A DNA stretch of 64,000 nt from Actinacidiphila yeochonensis CN732 (GTDB lineage Bacteria > Actinomycetota > Actinomycetes > Streptomycetales > Streptomycetaceae): assembly GCF_000745345.1 (NCBI RefSeq), contig NZ_JQNR01000003.1, positions 682,001-746,000 on the forward strand, given 5' to 3'. Positions within the stretch are counted from its first letter, which is position 1. The number at the start of each line of letters is the position of its first letter. A program made the position numbers and the translations under genes. The notes under the pieces are model-generated. The model saw nothing but the letters and a program-made list of their open reading frames with translations. It did no database searches and was not told the origin of the DNA. Shown in pieces: positions 17,350 through 27,920 of the stretch.

Positions 17350-18518
17350 GCGGTCGGCAGCGCGGCCGCGAGCAGGTCGACGAACCCGACGTTCTCGCGG
17401 GCGACGCCGAAGACCTCGGCGCGGGCGAGGGTCCGCTCGGCCCAGGGCCGGTGCGGCTTCACCTCGTTCATCTTGTTGGTGTACGCCGACCGCAGCACCC
17501 CGCCGCCGCTGCGGTCCTCCCTGAGGATGTCGGCGGCGTCGCAGTACTCCTCGTGGCTGACCACGTTGAGCGAGTTGACCACCGGCACGTGGCTGGGGTG
17601 GATGCAGGTCTTGCCCTGGAGGCCGTTGGCGCGGTCGAGCTCGATCTCGCGCAGCAGGCCGTCCATGTCCTTGGCGAGCAGGGTCTCGCGCAGGTCCTCC
17701 GCCTCGGGGGTGAAGGGGCTGTGCCGCAGCAGCGGCTTGAACATCCGCTCGTGGTGGCGGAAGTACTCCCACACCGGGCCCGTGACGGTGAACCCGCTGC
17801 CGTCGGCGCGGCCGAAGACGTTGACCACGTCGGCGATGACGGAGGCGACGATCTGCACGTCGTAGGCGGTCATCGCGGGGGCGCGGCGCAGGCCGTAGCC
17901 GGAGCAGAAGTCGGTGACGCCCAGCCGCAGCGCCAGGACGCGGTCGCGGTACTTCTCCACGGTGCGGGAGATGCCGGCCAGCGTCTCCACCCGGGTCTCC
18001 AGGTGGAGCAGCTGCGGGGACTCCAGCACGGGCATGGCGAAGAGCCGCCGCCCGCAGGCGGCCTCGGCCAGGGTCAGCGCCTCAAGGAAGGGGCCGCCGG
18101 ACTCCTCGGTGAACTTCGGCAGCACGAAGCCCGACAGCAGCCGGACGTCCTCGCCCAGCCGTTCGACCAGATCGGTGATCTGCTCGGCGGTGCGCACCCG
18201 GATGAAGAGCAGCGGCAGGCCCCGGCCGGCGGCGCTGTGGGCGGCGAGGGCGGCGAACTGGGCGACGAGGTTCGACTCGCCGGCGGCCACGTCGCGGTCG
18301 TCGATGGAGTCCTCCAGGCACAGCACCATGGACACCACGCCCCGCTCCGCCTGTTTCAGGACGTCGTCGGCCAGGCTCTCGCGGGTGGCGGGGCTGTACA
18401 GCGTCGCCCCCAGCGCCACGGCGAGCGTGTGGGCGGGGGCGTCGGCGGTGAACTCCTGGGGCTCCCGGTGGAAGAGTCCCATCCTGGTGTCCGAGGAGAG
18501 ATGCCCGAAGTGCCGCAT
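17346..18518 (-). CDS. HpcH/HpaI aldolase/citrate-lyase-like protein of the ter module
   Basis: 390 aa. It is a TIM-barrel protein of the HpcH/HpaI-CitE superfamily. CLEDSIDDRDV near residue 65 supplies the acidic metal-binding pair, LPLLFIRVRT the Arg region, and FVLPKF, MPVLESPQLL and LRLGVTDFCSGYGL follow in order. QGKTCIHPSHVPVVNSL near 310 is the late signature. ATG 18518 follows AAGGGGGG. This family is a fixed partner of the Ter-linked phosphoribosyltransferases, where it is thought to form or cleave a C-C bond in the metabolite. First gene of the minus-strand run aldolase-PRTase-HAD. Confidence 0.9.
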   Translation of the reverse strand: MRHFGHLSSDTRMGLFHREPQEFTADAPAHTLAVALGATLYSPATRESLADDVLKQAERGVVSMVLCLEDSIDDRDVAAGESNLVAQFAALAAHSAAGRGLPLLFIRVRTAEQITDLVERLGEDVRLLSGFVLPKFTEESGGPFLEALTLAEAACGRRLFAMPVLESPQLLHLETRVETLAGISRTVEKYRDRVLALRLGVTDFCSGYGLRRAPAMTAYDVQIVASVIADVVNVFGRADGSGFTVTGPVWEYFRHHERMFKPLLRHSPFTPEAEDLRETLLAKDMDGLLREIELDRANGLQGKTCIHPSHVPVVNSLNVVSHEEYCDAADILREDRSGGGVLRSAYTNKMNEVKPHRPWAERTLARAEVFGVARENVGFVDLLAAALPTA

Positions 18519-18583
18519 GGGCCCCCCTTCTGTTCTGCGGGACGGGGAGCCCGGCAGTCCGGACCACCCCCCAACGACGTGGC

Positions 18584-18613
18584 TGATTATCGTACGTATA
18601 CAGCTGACGCCAA
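18584..18613 (-). promoter_or_regulatory. Promoter candidate for the aldolase-PRTase-HAD operon
   Basis: On the minus strand TTGGCG (18613-18608) and TAATCA (18589-18584) are separated by 18 bp, giving a leader of about 60 nt before ATG 18518. This is the only A/T-rich patch in the 357-bp divergent gap between the aldolase and the plus-strand TerD gene. Confidence 0.4.
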
Positions 18614-18875
18614 GGTTCCCCCAACATGTGACAAACAGGTAACCGCGACCCGTCCTCCGCGTGGCCGTCCGCTCATCCCCCTCCCCGACCAGCTCCGGAC
18701 CGTCCGGCGGCCCTCCCCGGACACCCCCGACAGCCCCGGGCCGCCTCCGCCGGACCCACCCGCGCCCGTGGGCGGCGCTCCGGGCGGCGCTGCGGCCGGC
18801 GCTGGGGGCAGCACGCCGGGCGGGCGCTGTGGGCGGCGTTGTGGGCGACCCCGCCGGGCGGGCAGGATGGCGGGC

Positions 18876-19870
18876 ATGACGCACGCGATGATGAAGGGCT
18901 CGAACATCCCGCTGGAGGCCGCCGGGGTCCGTGCGGTGCTGCGCTGGAGCCCGGGGCCGGCCGTGCCCGACGTCGACGCGTGCGTGCTGCTGCTCGGTAC
19001 GGACGGCCGCGTCCGCTCCGACGCCGACTTCGTCTTCTACAACGCGCCCCGGCACCCCTCCGGGCTGGCCCGCCACCTGCCGAAGAAGCGCGTCCCCGAG
19101 GGGCTGACCGACACCGTCGAGGTGGACCTGGCGGCACTGGAGCGGACGGTGGACCGGGTGGTGCTGGCGGCCTCCTGCGACGGCGGGCCGTTCGGCCTGG
19201 TGCGCGACCTCGCGCTGTCGCTGTACGACACGGCCGGGGCGCAGCACGCCGCGCCCGTCGCCGTCTTCGAGGTGGAGCCCGACACCGGGCAGGAGACCGC
19301 CCTGATCTGCGGCGAGCTCTACCGCAGGGGTGAGGGCTGGAAGTTCCGCGCGCTGGGCCAGGGCTATGCCTCCGGGCTGGTCGGGCTGGCGACGGAGTTC
19401 GGCGTCGCGGTCGACGACGGCGAGCCGGAGCAGCCCGTGGCCCCCCTGGCGGGCTCGCCGGCCGCCCAGCCCGCGGGCGGCACCGGCACCGGCACCGCCG
19501 CCTCCCCCGAAGCCCGGCCCTCCGCCGTCTACGGCTACCCGCTGGCCGCGCCGTACCCCGGCCACGTGCCCGCGCAGCCCGCCTACGGCTACCCGCAGCC
19601 CACCGCGCCCGCCCACGGCCGGCAGCAGCCGGCGGCCGCCCCGCAGGGCCCGGCCGGCCGCCGTTCCCCGGCGCGCCCGCCAACGTCCCCCCGATGCCGC
19701 AGCAGCCCCCGGCGCAGCCGCCCGTCCACCAGCAGCCGCAGCCGGCCTACCCCGCCTACGGCTACCCGCAGCCGGTGGCCGCCACCGCGCAGGCCGCCAG
19801 GGCGCCTCTGAGCCCCGACGGCTCGTTCACCCTGCCGCCGCAGGGCCCCCAGTTCCAGAAGCAGTCCTGA
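18876..19870 (+). CDS. TerD-family protein with long Pro/Gln/Tyr-rich tail (frame broken near 19660)
   Basis: The TerD domain occupies residues about 1-185 (MTHAMMKGSNIPLEAAG, then SDADFVFYNAPRHPSG, and [16 protein letters not shown]). It carries the acidic residues used for calcium binding. A low-complexity tail with repeated YGYP motifs follows. The tail leaves frame at about 19650-19670. The frame one base over restores PPMPQQPPAQPP, YPAYGYPQPV and the terminal FTLPPQGPQFQKQS, which is typical of streptomycete TerD tails. Adding one base gives 331 aa. As the sequence stands, the shifted frame stops at 19811. ATG 18876 was chosen over 18867 and 18888 because MTHAM is the family's usual start. 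It is divergent from the aldolase operon. Confidence 0.8.
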
Positions 19871-20006
19871 GGCCCTCCCCCCGCCCGACCCGTCCCCGGC
19901 CGCGCACCCCTGCAGGGCGGAGCCCGGCCGGCCACCCGAAGCCCGCAGCGCGGTGCGAGGGGGGCAGAAAAAGGCTCAGCGCGGTGCGAGGGGGGCAGAG
20001 AAAAGA

Positions 20007-20738
20007 TCAGACCTTGGACTTGTAGCCGCGCCCCCACTGAAGGCCCCACCCGTAGAGGCGGTCGATCTCGGCCTGGAAGCCGTAGACGTACTTGACCTCG
20101 CGGCGGGCCCACAGCTCGCCCTTGCGGTTCTCGATCAGCAGCACCGCGCACGAACGGGCCTGCGGGTGGCGCTCGGTGAGCGGGATCTCGATCCGGGGCC
20201 CGGAGCCGGGGAAGATCTCCACCTTCGCGTGGGCGCGGTCGAAGGCGGGGGTGCCGTCGTAGATGTAGACGAAGACGAGCAGCCGCTTGAACTCGTCGGC
20301 CTTCTCGAAGTTGATGTACATCGTCTCGCCGGAGGAGCCGCCGAACCGGTCGTCGCCGCTCATCTGGATGTACGGTGCCGCGTCCAGGTCGCCCAGGAAG
20401 TCGCCCAGCGGCTGGACCACGCCCTTGGAGCCGTCGGCCAGTTCGTACATGCAGGCCAGGTCCAGGTCGACGTTGACCATCGCGGGTCCCGCCGCCTGCA
20501 CCACATGTGGCCGGAACGACTCCATCTGGCGGCGCAGGAAACCGCCTCGCTCCAGCGCCCAGTCACCGGTGTCCGACGTGCGCATCTGCCACGACAGGTT
20601 GACGCGCATGTTGCCGACGGCGGCGCCGTTCCGGGTGAGGTTCACCTCCGGCTGGCGCTTGGTGAGCTCCACGCTGTGGGCGTTCGCCATGTCCAACTGG
20701 CGGGCGCCGCCAGGTTGCAGGAACCGCCACCAGGCCAT
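20007..20738 (-). CDS. TerD-superfamily (TerA-like) stress protein
   Basis: 243 aa. The N-terminus MAWWRFLQPGG is followed by a predicted amphipathic region. The body is the TerD/TerA-like beta-sandwich: VNVDLDLACMYELADGSKG, then SGDDRFGGSSGETMYINF and VFVYIYDGTPAF. The Asp-rich loops suggest calcium binding. It ends with an extended aromatic C-terminus (YGWGLQWGRGYKSKV). GGGAGG lies before the ATG. It is the last gene of the minus-strand ter run and lies 88 bp after the DUF475 gene. Convergent with the long-tailed TerD gene. Confidence 0.85.
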   Translation of the reverse strand: MAWWRFLQPGGARQLDMANAHSVELTKRQPEVNLTRNGAAVGNMRVNLSWQMRTSDTGDWALERGGFLRRQMESFRPHVVQAAGPAMVNVDLDLACMYELADGSKGVVQPLGDFLGDLDAAPYIQMSGDDRFGGSSGETMYINFEKADEFKRLLVFVYIYDGTPAFDRAHAKVEIFPGSGPRIEIPLTERHPQARSCAVLLIENRKGELWARREVKYVYGFQAEIDRLYGWGLQWGRGYKSKV

Positions 20739-20826
20739 CGCTGTTCGTCCTCCCAGACGCTTCCCTGTCACGGAACGCGGCGCTGCCCCCGCCGTGCGGG
20801 GGCAGCGCCGTCGGTGGGCGGCCGGG

Positions 20827-22026
20827 TCAGGTCCGGGACGCCACCTCGGTCTTGTCGTCGTCCGACTGCGAGGAGTCTGCCCCGAGACGGCGGTTGCGTA
20901 CCACCGACGACCAGTACGACGCCAGGATCAGGACAACCCCGACCAGGCCGGTGACGACCTCGCTCACCTCGTACTTGATGGTCACCAGCAGGATGACGGC
21001 CAGCGCGCCGATGGCGTAGTGGGCGCCGTGCTCCAGGTAGACGTAGTCGTCCAGGGTGCCCTTGCGGACCAGGAAGACGGTCAGCGACCGGATGTACATC
21101 GCGCCGATGCCCAGGCCCAGGGCGATCTCGAAGATGTCGTTGCTGATCGCGAAGGCGCCGATGACGCCGTCGAAGGAGAACGACGCGTCGATGACCTCCA
21201 GGTAGAGGAACATGAAGAACGCCGCCTTGCCGGCCAGTCCGGCCACGCTCGCGGCCTGCGACCGGCTGGCGCCGGAGCCGTTGCCGACCGCGGCCTCCCG
21301 CGGCTGCCGCTCGGCTCCTTCGCCCCCCTCGCCGCCGTCCTCGTCGCCGTCCTCGTCCTCGTCCTCCAGGCGCTCCTCGAAGAAGCTGGAGACGCCGCCG
21401 ACCACCAGGTAGGTGATCAGGCCGGCGACGCCGGACAGCAGCACCGTCTCGCCCTTGTCGACGGTGCCGTGGCCGCCGTGCAGCGGCACCCCGGTGGCCA
21501 CGGTGGTGCCGGCGACGACCAGCGCGACCATCGCCACCACGACCGAGAGCATGTCCAGCTTGCCGAGCTTGGCCAGCGGCTTCTCCAGCCACGACAGCCA
21601 GGTGATCTCCCGGTCCTCGAAGATGAAGTCCAGGAAGATCATCAGCAGGAACATCCCGCCGAACGCGGCGATCGCCGGGTGGGCGTTGGTCACCAGGTTC
21701 TCGTAGCGGTCGTGGTCGTTGACCGCGATCCGCACCGCTTCCCACGGGCTCAGCTTGGCGGTGACGGCCACGATGATGATCGGGAAGACCAGCCGCATGC
21801 CGAACACGGCGATGAGCACGCCGACGGTCAGGAAGATCCGCTGCCAGAAGGGGTTGAGCTTGCGGACGATCCCCGCGTTGATCACGGCGTTGTCGAAGGA
21901 CAGGGAGATTTCGAGGACGGACAGGATGGCGACGATCGCGACGCCTTGGCCTCCCCAGAGGATGCCGGCCAGGGCGAGGCCGGCGGCAGTGATGCCCAAC
22001 GACCAGCCGAATGTTCTGAGGAGCAC
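20827..22026 (-). CDS. DUF475 / TerC-like integral membrane protein
   Basis: 399 aa from GTG 22026 (LLRTFGWSLGITAAG) after GGGAAG. About ten hydrophobic helices are visible. The family motif LEISLSFDNAVINAGI is near residue 40, and EVIDASFSFDGVIGAFA forms a second, inverted copy near 255, both with the membrane-embedded Asp/Asn of the TerC/DUF475 family. The loop between the halves carries an acidic tract EDEDEDGDEDGGEGGEGAE, which is longer than I would expect. TerC-like proteins act at the membrane with TerD proteins in metal/stress resistance. Confidence 0.92.
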   Translation of the reverse strand: MLLRTFGWSLGITAAGLALAGILWGGQGVAIVAILSVLEISLSFDNAVINAGIVRKLNPFWQRIFLTVGVLIAVFGMRLVFPIIIVAVTAKLSPWEAVRIAVNDHDRYENLVTNAHPAIAAFGGMFLLMIFLDFIFEDREITWLSWLEKPLAKLGKLDMLSVVVAMVALVVAGTTVATGVPLHGGHGTVDKGETVLLSGVAGLITYLVVGGVSSFFEERLEDEDEDGDEDGGEGGEGAERQPREAAVGNGSGASRSQAASVAGLAGKAAFFMFLYLEVIDASFSFDGVIGAFAISNDIFEIALGLGIGAMYIRSLTVFLVRKGTLDDYVYLEHGAHYAIGALAVILLVTIKYEVSEVVTGLVGVVLILASYWSSVVRNRRLGADSSQSDDDKTEVASRT

Positions 22027-22095
22027 GTGCTTCCCACCCAATCCCTTGTGGTTCCCCTGGGACCAAGGGTCCCCCGCGAACGTCACGCGGATTTT

Positions 22096-22671
22096 TTACG
22101 AAACGTTGACCCCGAAGTCTAGGGCGATGCCGCGCAGTCCGGAGGCGTACCCCTGCCCCACCGCCCGGAACTTCCACTCGCCGTTGTAGCGGTAGAGCTC
22201 GCCGAAGATCATCGCCGTCTCCGTGGAGGCGTCCTCGGTGAGGTCGTAGCGGGCCAACTCGCTGCCGTCGCTCTGGTTGAGCACCCGGATGTAGGCGTCG
22301 CTGACCTGGCCGAAGGTCTGCACGCGCACGTCAGCGTCGTAGATCGACACCGGGAAGACGATCTTGTCGACGGTCGCCGGGACCTTTGCCAGGTCGACGA
22401 GGATCGTCTCGTCGTCGCCGCCGCTGCCGCCGACCAGTTCGTCGCCGGTGTGCTCCACCGAACCGTCAGGGCTCTTCAGGTTGTTGTAGAAGACGAAGTA
22501 GTCGTCGCCCAGGACCCGGCCGCCCCCGCACAGCAGCGCGCTGGCGTCCAGGTCGAATTCGGCACCCGTGGTGGAACGCGCCCTCCACCCCAGGCCGATC
22601 TGCACCTGGGTGAGGTTCGGAGCCGCCTTGGACAGGGAGACGTTGCCCCCCTTGGCGAGCGTGACGCCCAT
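22096..22671 (-). CDS. terD: TerD-family calcium-binding stress protein (copy 1)
   Basis: 191 aa, the usual TerD length. MGVTLAKGGNVSLSK, then [31 protein letters not shown] and FGELYRYNGEWKFRA are family hallmarks. The Asp and Asn residues of the DD-and-ND calcium sites are in place. It lies 46 bp downstream of a second TerD gene and 69 bp upstream of DUF475, so the three are very likely one operon. It shares a 73-bp stretch of identical DNA with the neighbour at 22718. Confidence 0.96.
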   Translation of the reverse strand: MGVTLAKGGNVSLSKAAPNLTQVQIGLGWRARSTTGAEFDLDASALLCGGGRVLGDDYFVFYNNLKSPDGSVEHTGDELVGGSGGDDETILVDLAKVPATVDKIVFPVSIYDADVRVQTFGQVSDAYIRVLNQSDGSELARYDLTEDASTETAMIFGELYRYNGEWKFRAVGQGYASGLRGIALDFGVNVS

Positions 22672-22717
22672 CGTTGTCCCTTCCCCCTCGATCTGTGGTG
22701 TGCGGCGCCCGCGCCGG

Positions 22718-23293
22718 TCAGACGTTGACGCCGAAGTCCTGGGCGATGCCGCGCAGTCCGGAGGCGTAGCCCTGGCCGATGGCGCGGAACTTCCACTCGG
22801 CGCCGTTGCGGTAGAGCTCGCCGAAGATCATCGCCGTCTCCGTGGAGGCGTCCTCGGTGAGGTCGTAGCGGGCCAACTCGCCGCCGTCGGCGGCGTTGAC
22901 CACCCGTATGTAGGCGTTGCGCACCTGGCCGAAGCTCTGCTGGCGGGGCTCCGCGTCGTAGATCGACACCGGGAAGACGATCTTGGCCACGTCGGCGGGG
23001 ACGCCGGCCAGGTCGACGTTGATCACCTCGTCGTCGCCGTCGCCCTCGCCGGTGAGGTTGTCCCCGGTGTGCTCCACCGAGCCGTCGGGGCTCTTCAGGT
23101 TGTTGAAGAAGACGAAGTGCTGGTCGGAGAGGACCTTGCCCTGCGCGTCGGTGAGCAGCGCGCTCGCGTCCAGGTCGAAGTCCGCGCCCGTGGTGGTACG
23201 GGCGTCCCAGCCCAGTCCGACCACGACGGCCGTGAGGTTGGGCGCCTCCTTCGTGAGTGAGACGTTTCCGCCCTTGCTGAGGCTGACTCCCAC
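22718..23293 (-). CDS. terD: TerD-family calcium-binding stress protein (copy 2)
   Basis: 191 aa from GTG 23293, with GGGAGG about 5 nt upstream. It is closely similar to the gene at 22096 ([34 protein letters not shown]), indicating tandem duplication. Likely first gene of the run terD-terD-DUF475-TerA-like. TerD proteins bind calcium and protect against tellurite and other envelope stress in several bacteria. Confidence 0.96.
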   Translation of the reverse strand: MGVSLSKGGNVSLTKEAPNLTAVVVGLGWDARTTTGADFDLDASALLTDAQGKVLSDQHFVFFNNLKSPDGSVEHTGDNLTGEGDGDDEVINVDLAGVPADVAKIVFPVSIYDAEPRQQSFGQVRNAYIRVVNAADGGELARYDLTEDASTETAMIFGELYRNGAEWKFRAIGQGYASGLRGIAQDFGVNV

Positions 23294-23390
23294 AGGGTCC
23301 TCCCGATCCGTTCCGCCGCCCCTGTCGGGACGGCTGGTCTGCCTGTTCCGCACCGTCAACGAGCCGAGCCTAGTGACCCGTTCCCGAGCC

Positions 23391-23861
23391 TCACAGAGCC
23401 TGGAGCGCCTTCGCGTACCCGTCCAGGTCCCGCGCGTCCGGCAGCGCGTTGACGGCGGTCCACCGCACGGTGCCGGTCCGGTCGATGACGAAGGTGCCGC
23501 GCAGCGCGCACCCCTTGTCGGCGGCGAAGACCCCGTAGGAGCGGGCGGCGGTTCCGTGCGGCCAGAAGTCCGACAGCAGCGGGAACTCCAGCTCCTCGGC
23601 GTCGGAGAAGGCACGCAGCGCGTGCATGGAGTCGCAGGAGGCGGCGAGCACCTGGACGTGGTCGTTCTGGAAGGACGGCAGGGCCTCCTGGACGGCCCGC
23701 AGCTCGCCGGTGCAGACGCTGGTGAAGGCGAAGGGGAAGAAGAGCAGCACCACGTTCTTCACGCCCCGGAAGTCGGCCAGCCGCACCGTGCGGCCGTGCT
23801 GGTCGGGCAGTTCGAACCCGGGCGCCGCCACCCCCGCCGCGATCGCGCCCCCGCCCGCCAC
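23391..23861 (-). CDS. AhpE-type peroxiredoxin
   Basis: 156 aa from GTG 23861, chosen because GGAGGAG lies 6 nt upstream. The fold is thioredoxin-like peroxiredoxin: [18 protein letters not shown], then [13 protein letters not shown] with the peroxidatic Cys in the T-x-x-C context. No resolving Cys occurs at the position used by typical 2-Cys enzymes, in line with the 1-Cys AhpE group. It reduces organic peroxides and peroxynitrite. It lies between the ter genes and DUF3052, a conserved streptomycete order. Confidence 0.92.
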   Translation of the reverse strand: MAGGGAIAAGVAAPGFELPDQHGRTVRLADFRGVKNVVLLFFPFAFTSVCTGELRAVQEALPSFQNDHVQVLAASCDSMHALRAFSDAEELEFPLLSDFWPHGTAARSYGVFAADKGCALRGTFVIDRTGTVRWTAVNALPDARDLDGYAKALQAL

Positions 23862-24216
23862 GCCCCGCTCCTCCACGGCCCCGCTCCCTCTCCCGCACAC
23901 CCCGCCACCCGGACGGCCTCAGCCCCAGCCTGCCCGCTCCCCGTACCCGCTACCCCCGGACACGCCCACCGGCACCCCGACGCGCCCCTCGGGGGGCGCG
24001 GAGCCCCCCGCGAGCGCCCCCGTGGGCGGACAGCCGGGAGCGGTCCGCCGAACCGTCGCGAGCGGCGCGCCGAGGAGCCGTCGCCGGGCATGCCTCCGCC
24101 GGGGACCGCGGGACATCCACGCGGCCCCCGGCGGGCAGCCGAAAGCCAGGGCCCACCCGGCGGCGGGTGGCCGGAGGCGGGAATCCGCCCCCGGTCGACG
24201 GCCGGAATCCGGCGTC
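23862..24216. other. Intergenic region between DUF3052 and peroxiredoxin genes
   Basis: 355 bp of GC-rich sequence. Short inverted pairs such as the GGAATCCG/CGGGAATCCG pair at 24178-24210 may serve as the DUF3052 terminator. Nothing else is evident, and frames open on both strands lack coding character. Confidence 0.4.
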
Positions 24217-24657
24217 CTACCGCTTGCCGGCCTTCGCCGTCTTCGGCGTGACGAGACGGCTCCCGGTCCAGTCCTTCGCCGCGTTGACGCTGCTGGTCTG
24301 CGCCAGGCCGGCCGTCTGCGCCGCCTCGCCGATCTCGCTCGGCTCGACGTGCCCGTCCCGTCCGGTCTTCGGCGTCATGAGCCAGATCGGCGCACCGGCG
24401 TCGACGGTCGACGTCGCGTCGACGAGCGCGTCGGTGAGATCGCCGTCGTCCTCACGGAACCAGAGGAGGACGGCGTCGGGGACGTCGTCGTACTCCTCGT
24501 CGGCGAGCTCCTCGCCCGTGAGGTCCTCGATGCCCTCACGAAGCTCCTGGTCGCAGTCCTCGTCGTACCCGAGCTCCTGGACCACCTGTCCGGGCTCGAA
24601 ACCAAGCCGGCTCGCCGGGTTGGTCCGCTCCTCCGCGTGGTCCGCGGTCGCGCTCAC
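24217..24657 (-). CDS. DUF3052 protein
   Basis: 146 aa from GTG 24657, with AGGAGG close upstream. The sequence is acidic (YDEDCDQELREGIEDL, ADEEYDDVPDAVLLWFREDDGDL), followed by IWLMTPKTGRDGHVEPSEIGEAAQTAGL. This is the DUF3052 family, found across actinobacteria next to aceE. The function is unknown. It is divergent from aceE with a shared promoter region. Confidence 0.92.
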   Translation of the reverse strand: MSATADHAEERTNPASRLGFEPGQVVQELGYDEDCDQELREGIEDLTGEELADEEYDDVPDAVLLWFREDDGDLTDALVDATSTVDAGAPIWLMTPKTGRDGHVEPSEIGEAAQTAGLAQTSSVNAAKDWTGSRLVTPKTAKAGKR

Positions 24658-25112
24658 GCTTTGCCTCCTGTCACGTGCACGGGTTCGTGCCCTCGCTCTG
24701 CGGGACCCGAGTGGGCCCCGTTGCGCGCCCGCTGCGTCACGGGCCGCTGGCGGTAGTCCACACGGGCGCGGCGGATCGCGCAAGTACCCGGCGTACGAGA
24801 CCGCCGAAACGGTGATGATTCGACCGTCTTCGCCGCAAGTTCCCCGCCCCGGAGCGGCCGCCTTCCTCCTCCATGGTGACGCAGATCACTGCGGTTTGCC
24901 GGTGTTGCGGCCGATTGGCGGTGCGCGTCGGCCGTGCATCCGGGTGGGCGTAGAGTTCAGGTTTGGCCGCCGACCCGCTGTTACCGCCTGGTAGAGATGA
25001 CGTATCGAACGCGTGCGGTACACGATGGAGGCGCCCCAGCAGTGCTCCCGCGCGTGACGACCCCGGTGCCGGGGTGCTGCCCGTCATCGCCTCCAGCTAG
25101 CGAAGGAACAGC
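24658..25112. promoter_or_regulatory. Divergent control region of DUF3052 and aceE
   Basis: 455 bp without a gene. The part nearer aceE (24810-24970) is comparatively A/T-rich and contains TTGGCG at 24914 and TAGAGT at 24951, too far apart to form one promoter. AAGGAA before GTG 25113 is the ribosome site. No firm promoter assignment is possible. Confidence 0.45.
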
Positions 25113-27857
25113 GTGGCTTCCTCCGATCGCAACCCGATCATCATCGGCGGCCTTCCCAGCCAGGTCCCGGATTTCGATCCCGAGGAGACGGCTGAGTGGC
25201 TCGACTCGCTCGACGCGGCCATCGACAGCGGGGGCCGGGAGCGGGCCCGCTACCTGATGCTGCGGCTCATCGAGCGCGCGCGTGAGAAGCGTGTCGCCGT
25301 GCCGGAGATGCGCAGCAGCGACTACGTCAACACCATCGCCACCAGGGACGAGCCGTTCTTCCCGGGCAACGAGGAGATCGAGCGCAGGATCCTCAACGCC
25401 ACCCGGTGGAACGCCGCGGTGATGGTCTCCCGCGCGCAGCGCCCGGGGATCGGCGTCGGCGGCCACATCGCCACCTTCGCCTCCTCCGCCTCCCTCTACG
25501 ACGTGGGCTTCAACCACTTCTTCCGCGGCAAGGACAAGGGCACCGGCGGCGACCAGGTCTTCTTCCAGGGCCACGCCTCCCCCGGCATCTACGCGCGCGC
25601 GTTCCTGCTCGACCGGCTCACCGAGACCCAGCTGGACGCGTTCCGCCAGGAGAGGTCCAAGGCGCCCGACGGGCTCTCCAGCTACCCGCACCCGCGGCTG
25701 ATGCCGGACTTCTGGGAGTTCCCGACCGTGTCCATGGGCCTGGGCCCGCTGGGCGCGATCTACCAGGCCCGGATGAACCGCTACCTCCAGGCGCGCGGCA
25801 TCGCCGACACCTCCGCCTCGCACGTGTGGGCGTTCCTCGGCGACGGCGAGATGGACGAGCCGGAGTCGCTGGGCCAGCTGTCCATCGCCGCCCGCGAGGG
25901 GCTGGACAACCTCACCTTCGTGGTGAACTGCAACCTCCAGCGCCTCGACGGCCCGGTCCGCGGCAACGGCAAGATCATCCAGGAGCTGGAGTCGCAGTTC
26001 CGCGGCGCCGGCTGGAACGTGATCAAGCTGGTGTGGGACCGCTCCTGGGACCCGCTGCTCGCGCAGGACCGCGACGGGCTGCTGGTGAACCGGATGAACA
26101 CCACGCCCGACGGCCAGTTCCAGACGTACGCCACCGAGACCGGCGCCTACATCCGCGAGCACTTCTTCGGCGACGACCAGCGGCTGCGGAAGATGGTGGA
26201 GAACCTCACCGACGAGCAGATCCTGCACCTGGGCCGCGGCGGCCACGACCACCGCAAGATCTTCGCCGCCTACACCGCGGCGATGGCGCACAAGGGCCAG
26301 CCGACGGTGATCCTCGCCCAGACCATCAAGGGCTGGACGCTCGGGCCGAACTTCGAGGGCCGCAACGCGACCCACCAGATGAAGAAGCTCACCGTCGCCG
26401 ACCTCAAGGGCTTCCGGGACCGGCTGCACCTGCCGATCACCGACCGACAGCTGGAGGAGGGGTACCCGCCCTATTACCACCCGGGCCGGGACTCCGAAGA
26501 GATCCAGTACATGCACGACCACCGCAGGTCGCTGGACGGCTACGTGCCCACCCGCGTGGTCCGCGCCAAGCCGCTGCCGCTGCCGCCGGAGAAGACCTAC
26601 GCGACGGCGAAGAAGGGCACCGGGGCGCAGTCGATCGCCACCACCATGGCGTTCGTCCGGGTCCTGAAGGACCTCATGCGGGACAAGGAGATCGGCAAGC
26701 GGTTCGTGCTGATCGCCCCCGACGAGTACCGCACCTTCGGCATGGACGCGTTCTTCCCGAGCGCCAAGATCTACAACCCGCTGGGCCAGCAGTACGAGTC
26801 CGTCGACCGCGAGCTGCTGCTCGCCTACAAGGAGTCGCCGACCGGCCAGATGCTCCACGACGGCATCTCCGAGGCCGGCTGTACCGCCTCGCTGATCGCC
26901 GCCGGGTCGTCGTACGCCACCCACGGCGAGCCGCTGATCCCGGTCTACGTCTTCTACTCGATGTTCGGGTTCCAGCGCACCGGCGACCAGTTCTGGCAGA
27001 TGGCCGACCAGCTCGCCCGCGGCTTCGTCCTGGGCGCCACCGCCGGCCGCACCACGCTCACCGGCGAGGGCCTCCAGCACGCCGACGGCCACTCGCAGCT
27101 GCTGGCCTCCACCAACCCCGCCTGCGTGGCCTACGACCCGGCGTACGCGTTCGAGATCGCCCACATCGTCCAGGACGGCCTGCGGCGGATGTACGGCGAG
27201 ACCGCCGACGGCAGGCCGGGCGAGGACGTCTTCTACTACCTGACCGTCTACAACGAGCCGATCCAGCACCCGGCCGAGCCGGCGGACGTGGACGTCGAGG
27301 GCATCCTCAAGGGCGTGCACCGCTTCCAGCCGGCCACCGCCGGGCAGGTCCCCGCGCAGATCCTCGCCTCCGGCGTGGCCGTGCCGTGGGCGGTCGAGGC
27401 GCAGCGCATCCTCGCCGAGGAGTGGAACGTGGCCGCCGACGTGTGGTCGGCCACCTCCTGGAACGAGCTGCGCCGCGAGGCCGTGGCCGTCGAGGAGCAC
27501 AACCTGCTGCACCCGGAGGAGGAGCAGCGCGTCCCGTGGGTGACGCGGAAGCTGTCCGGGCACGAGGGCCCGTTCGTGGCGGTCTCGGACTGGATGCGCT
27601 CGGTGCCGGACCAGATCTCCCGCTGGGTGCCGGGCCGGTACGCGTCGCTGGGCGCGGACGGCTTCGGCTTCGCGGACACCCGCGGCGCGGCGCGGCGCCA
27701 CTTCCACATCGACGCGCAGTCGATCGTGCTGGCGGTGCTGACGGAGCTGGCCCGGGACGGGAAGGTCGACCGTTCCGCGCTGAAGCAGGCGGTGGACCGC
27801 TACCAGCTGCTGGACACCTCGGCCGCCGACCCGGGCGCGGCGGGCGGCGACGCCTGA
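25113..27857 (+). CDS. aceE: Pyruvate dehydrogenase E1 component (homodimeric AceE type)
   Basis: 914 aa, full length for homodimeric E1. It decarboxylates pyruvate with thiamine diphosphate and passes the acetyl group to E2. The N-terminal [39 protein letters not shown] and the diphosphate-binding motif [32 protein letters not shown] (spans about 245-280) identify it. The C-terminal half carries the transketolase-like pyrimidine and C domains. GTG 25113 follows AAGGAA. It is transcribed alone: a heptamer array and then a strong hairpin lie after the stop. Confidence 0.98.
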   Translation: MASSDRNPIIIGGLPSQVPDFDPEETAEWLDSLDAAIDSGGRERARYLMLRLIERAREKRVAVPEMRSSDYVNTIATRDEPFFPGNEEIERRILNATRWNAAVMVSRAQRPGIGVGGHIATFASSASLYDVGFNHFFRGKDKGTGGDQVFFQGHASPGIYARAFLLDRLTETQLDAFRQERSKAPDGLSSYPHPRLMPDFWEFPTVSMGLGPLGAIYQARMNRYLQARGIADTSASHVWAFLGDGEMDEPESLGQLSIAAREGLDNLTFVVNCNLQRLDGPVRGNGKIIQELESQFRGAGWNVIKLVWDRSWDPLLAQDRDGLLVNRMNTTPDGQFQTYATETGAYIREHFFGDDQRLRKMVENLTDEQILHLGRGGHDHRKIFAAYTAAMAHKGQPTVILAQTIKGWTLGPNFEGRNATHQMKKLTVADLKGFRDRLHLPITDRQLEEGYPPYYHPGRDSEEIQYMHDHRRSLDGYVPTRVVRAKPLPLPPEKTYATAKKGTGAQSIATTMAFVRVLKDLMRDKEIGKRFVLIAPDEYRTFGMDAFFPSAKIYNPLGQQYESVDRELLLAYKESPTGQMLHDGISEAGCTASLIAAGSSYATHGEPLIPVYVFYSMFGFQRTGDQFWQMADQLARGFVLGATAGRTTLTGEGLQHADGHSQLLASTNPACVAYDPAYAFEIAHIVQDGLRRMYGETADGRPGEDVFYYLTVYNEPIQHPAEPADVDVEGILKGVHRFQPATAGQVPAQILASGVAVPWAVEAQRILAEEWNVAADVWSATSWNELRREAVAVEEHNLLHPEEEQRVPWVTRKLSGHEGPFVAVSDWMRSVPDQISRWVPGRYASLGADGFGFADTRGAARRHFHIDAQSIVLAVLTELARDGKVDRSALKQAVDRYQLLDTSAADPGAAGGDA

Positions 27858-27920
27858 CAGCTCCCTGGCGGCTCCCTGGCGGCCTCCCCGGCGGCTCGGG
27901 CAGCCCCCGGGCCGCCGATG

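Noticed and set aside
14610..19811. A plus-strand open frame of over 1700 codons running antisense to the ter aldolase, PRTase and HAD genes
   Set aside because: Only the last part is the real TerD gene. The rest mirrors high-GC third positions of the minus-strand genes and has no domain.
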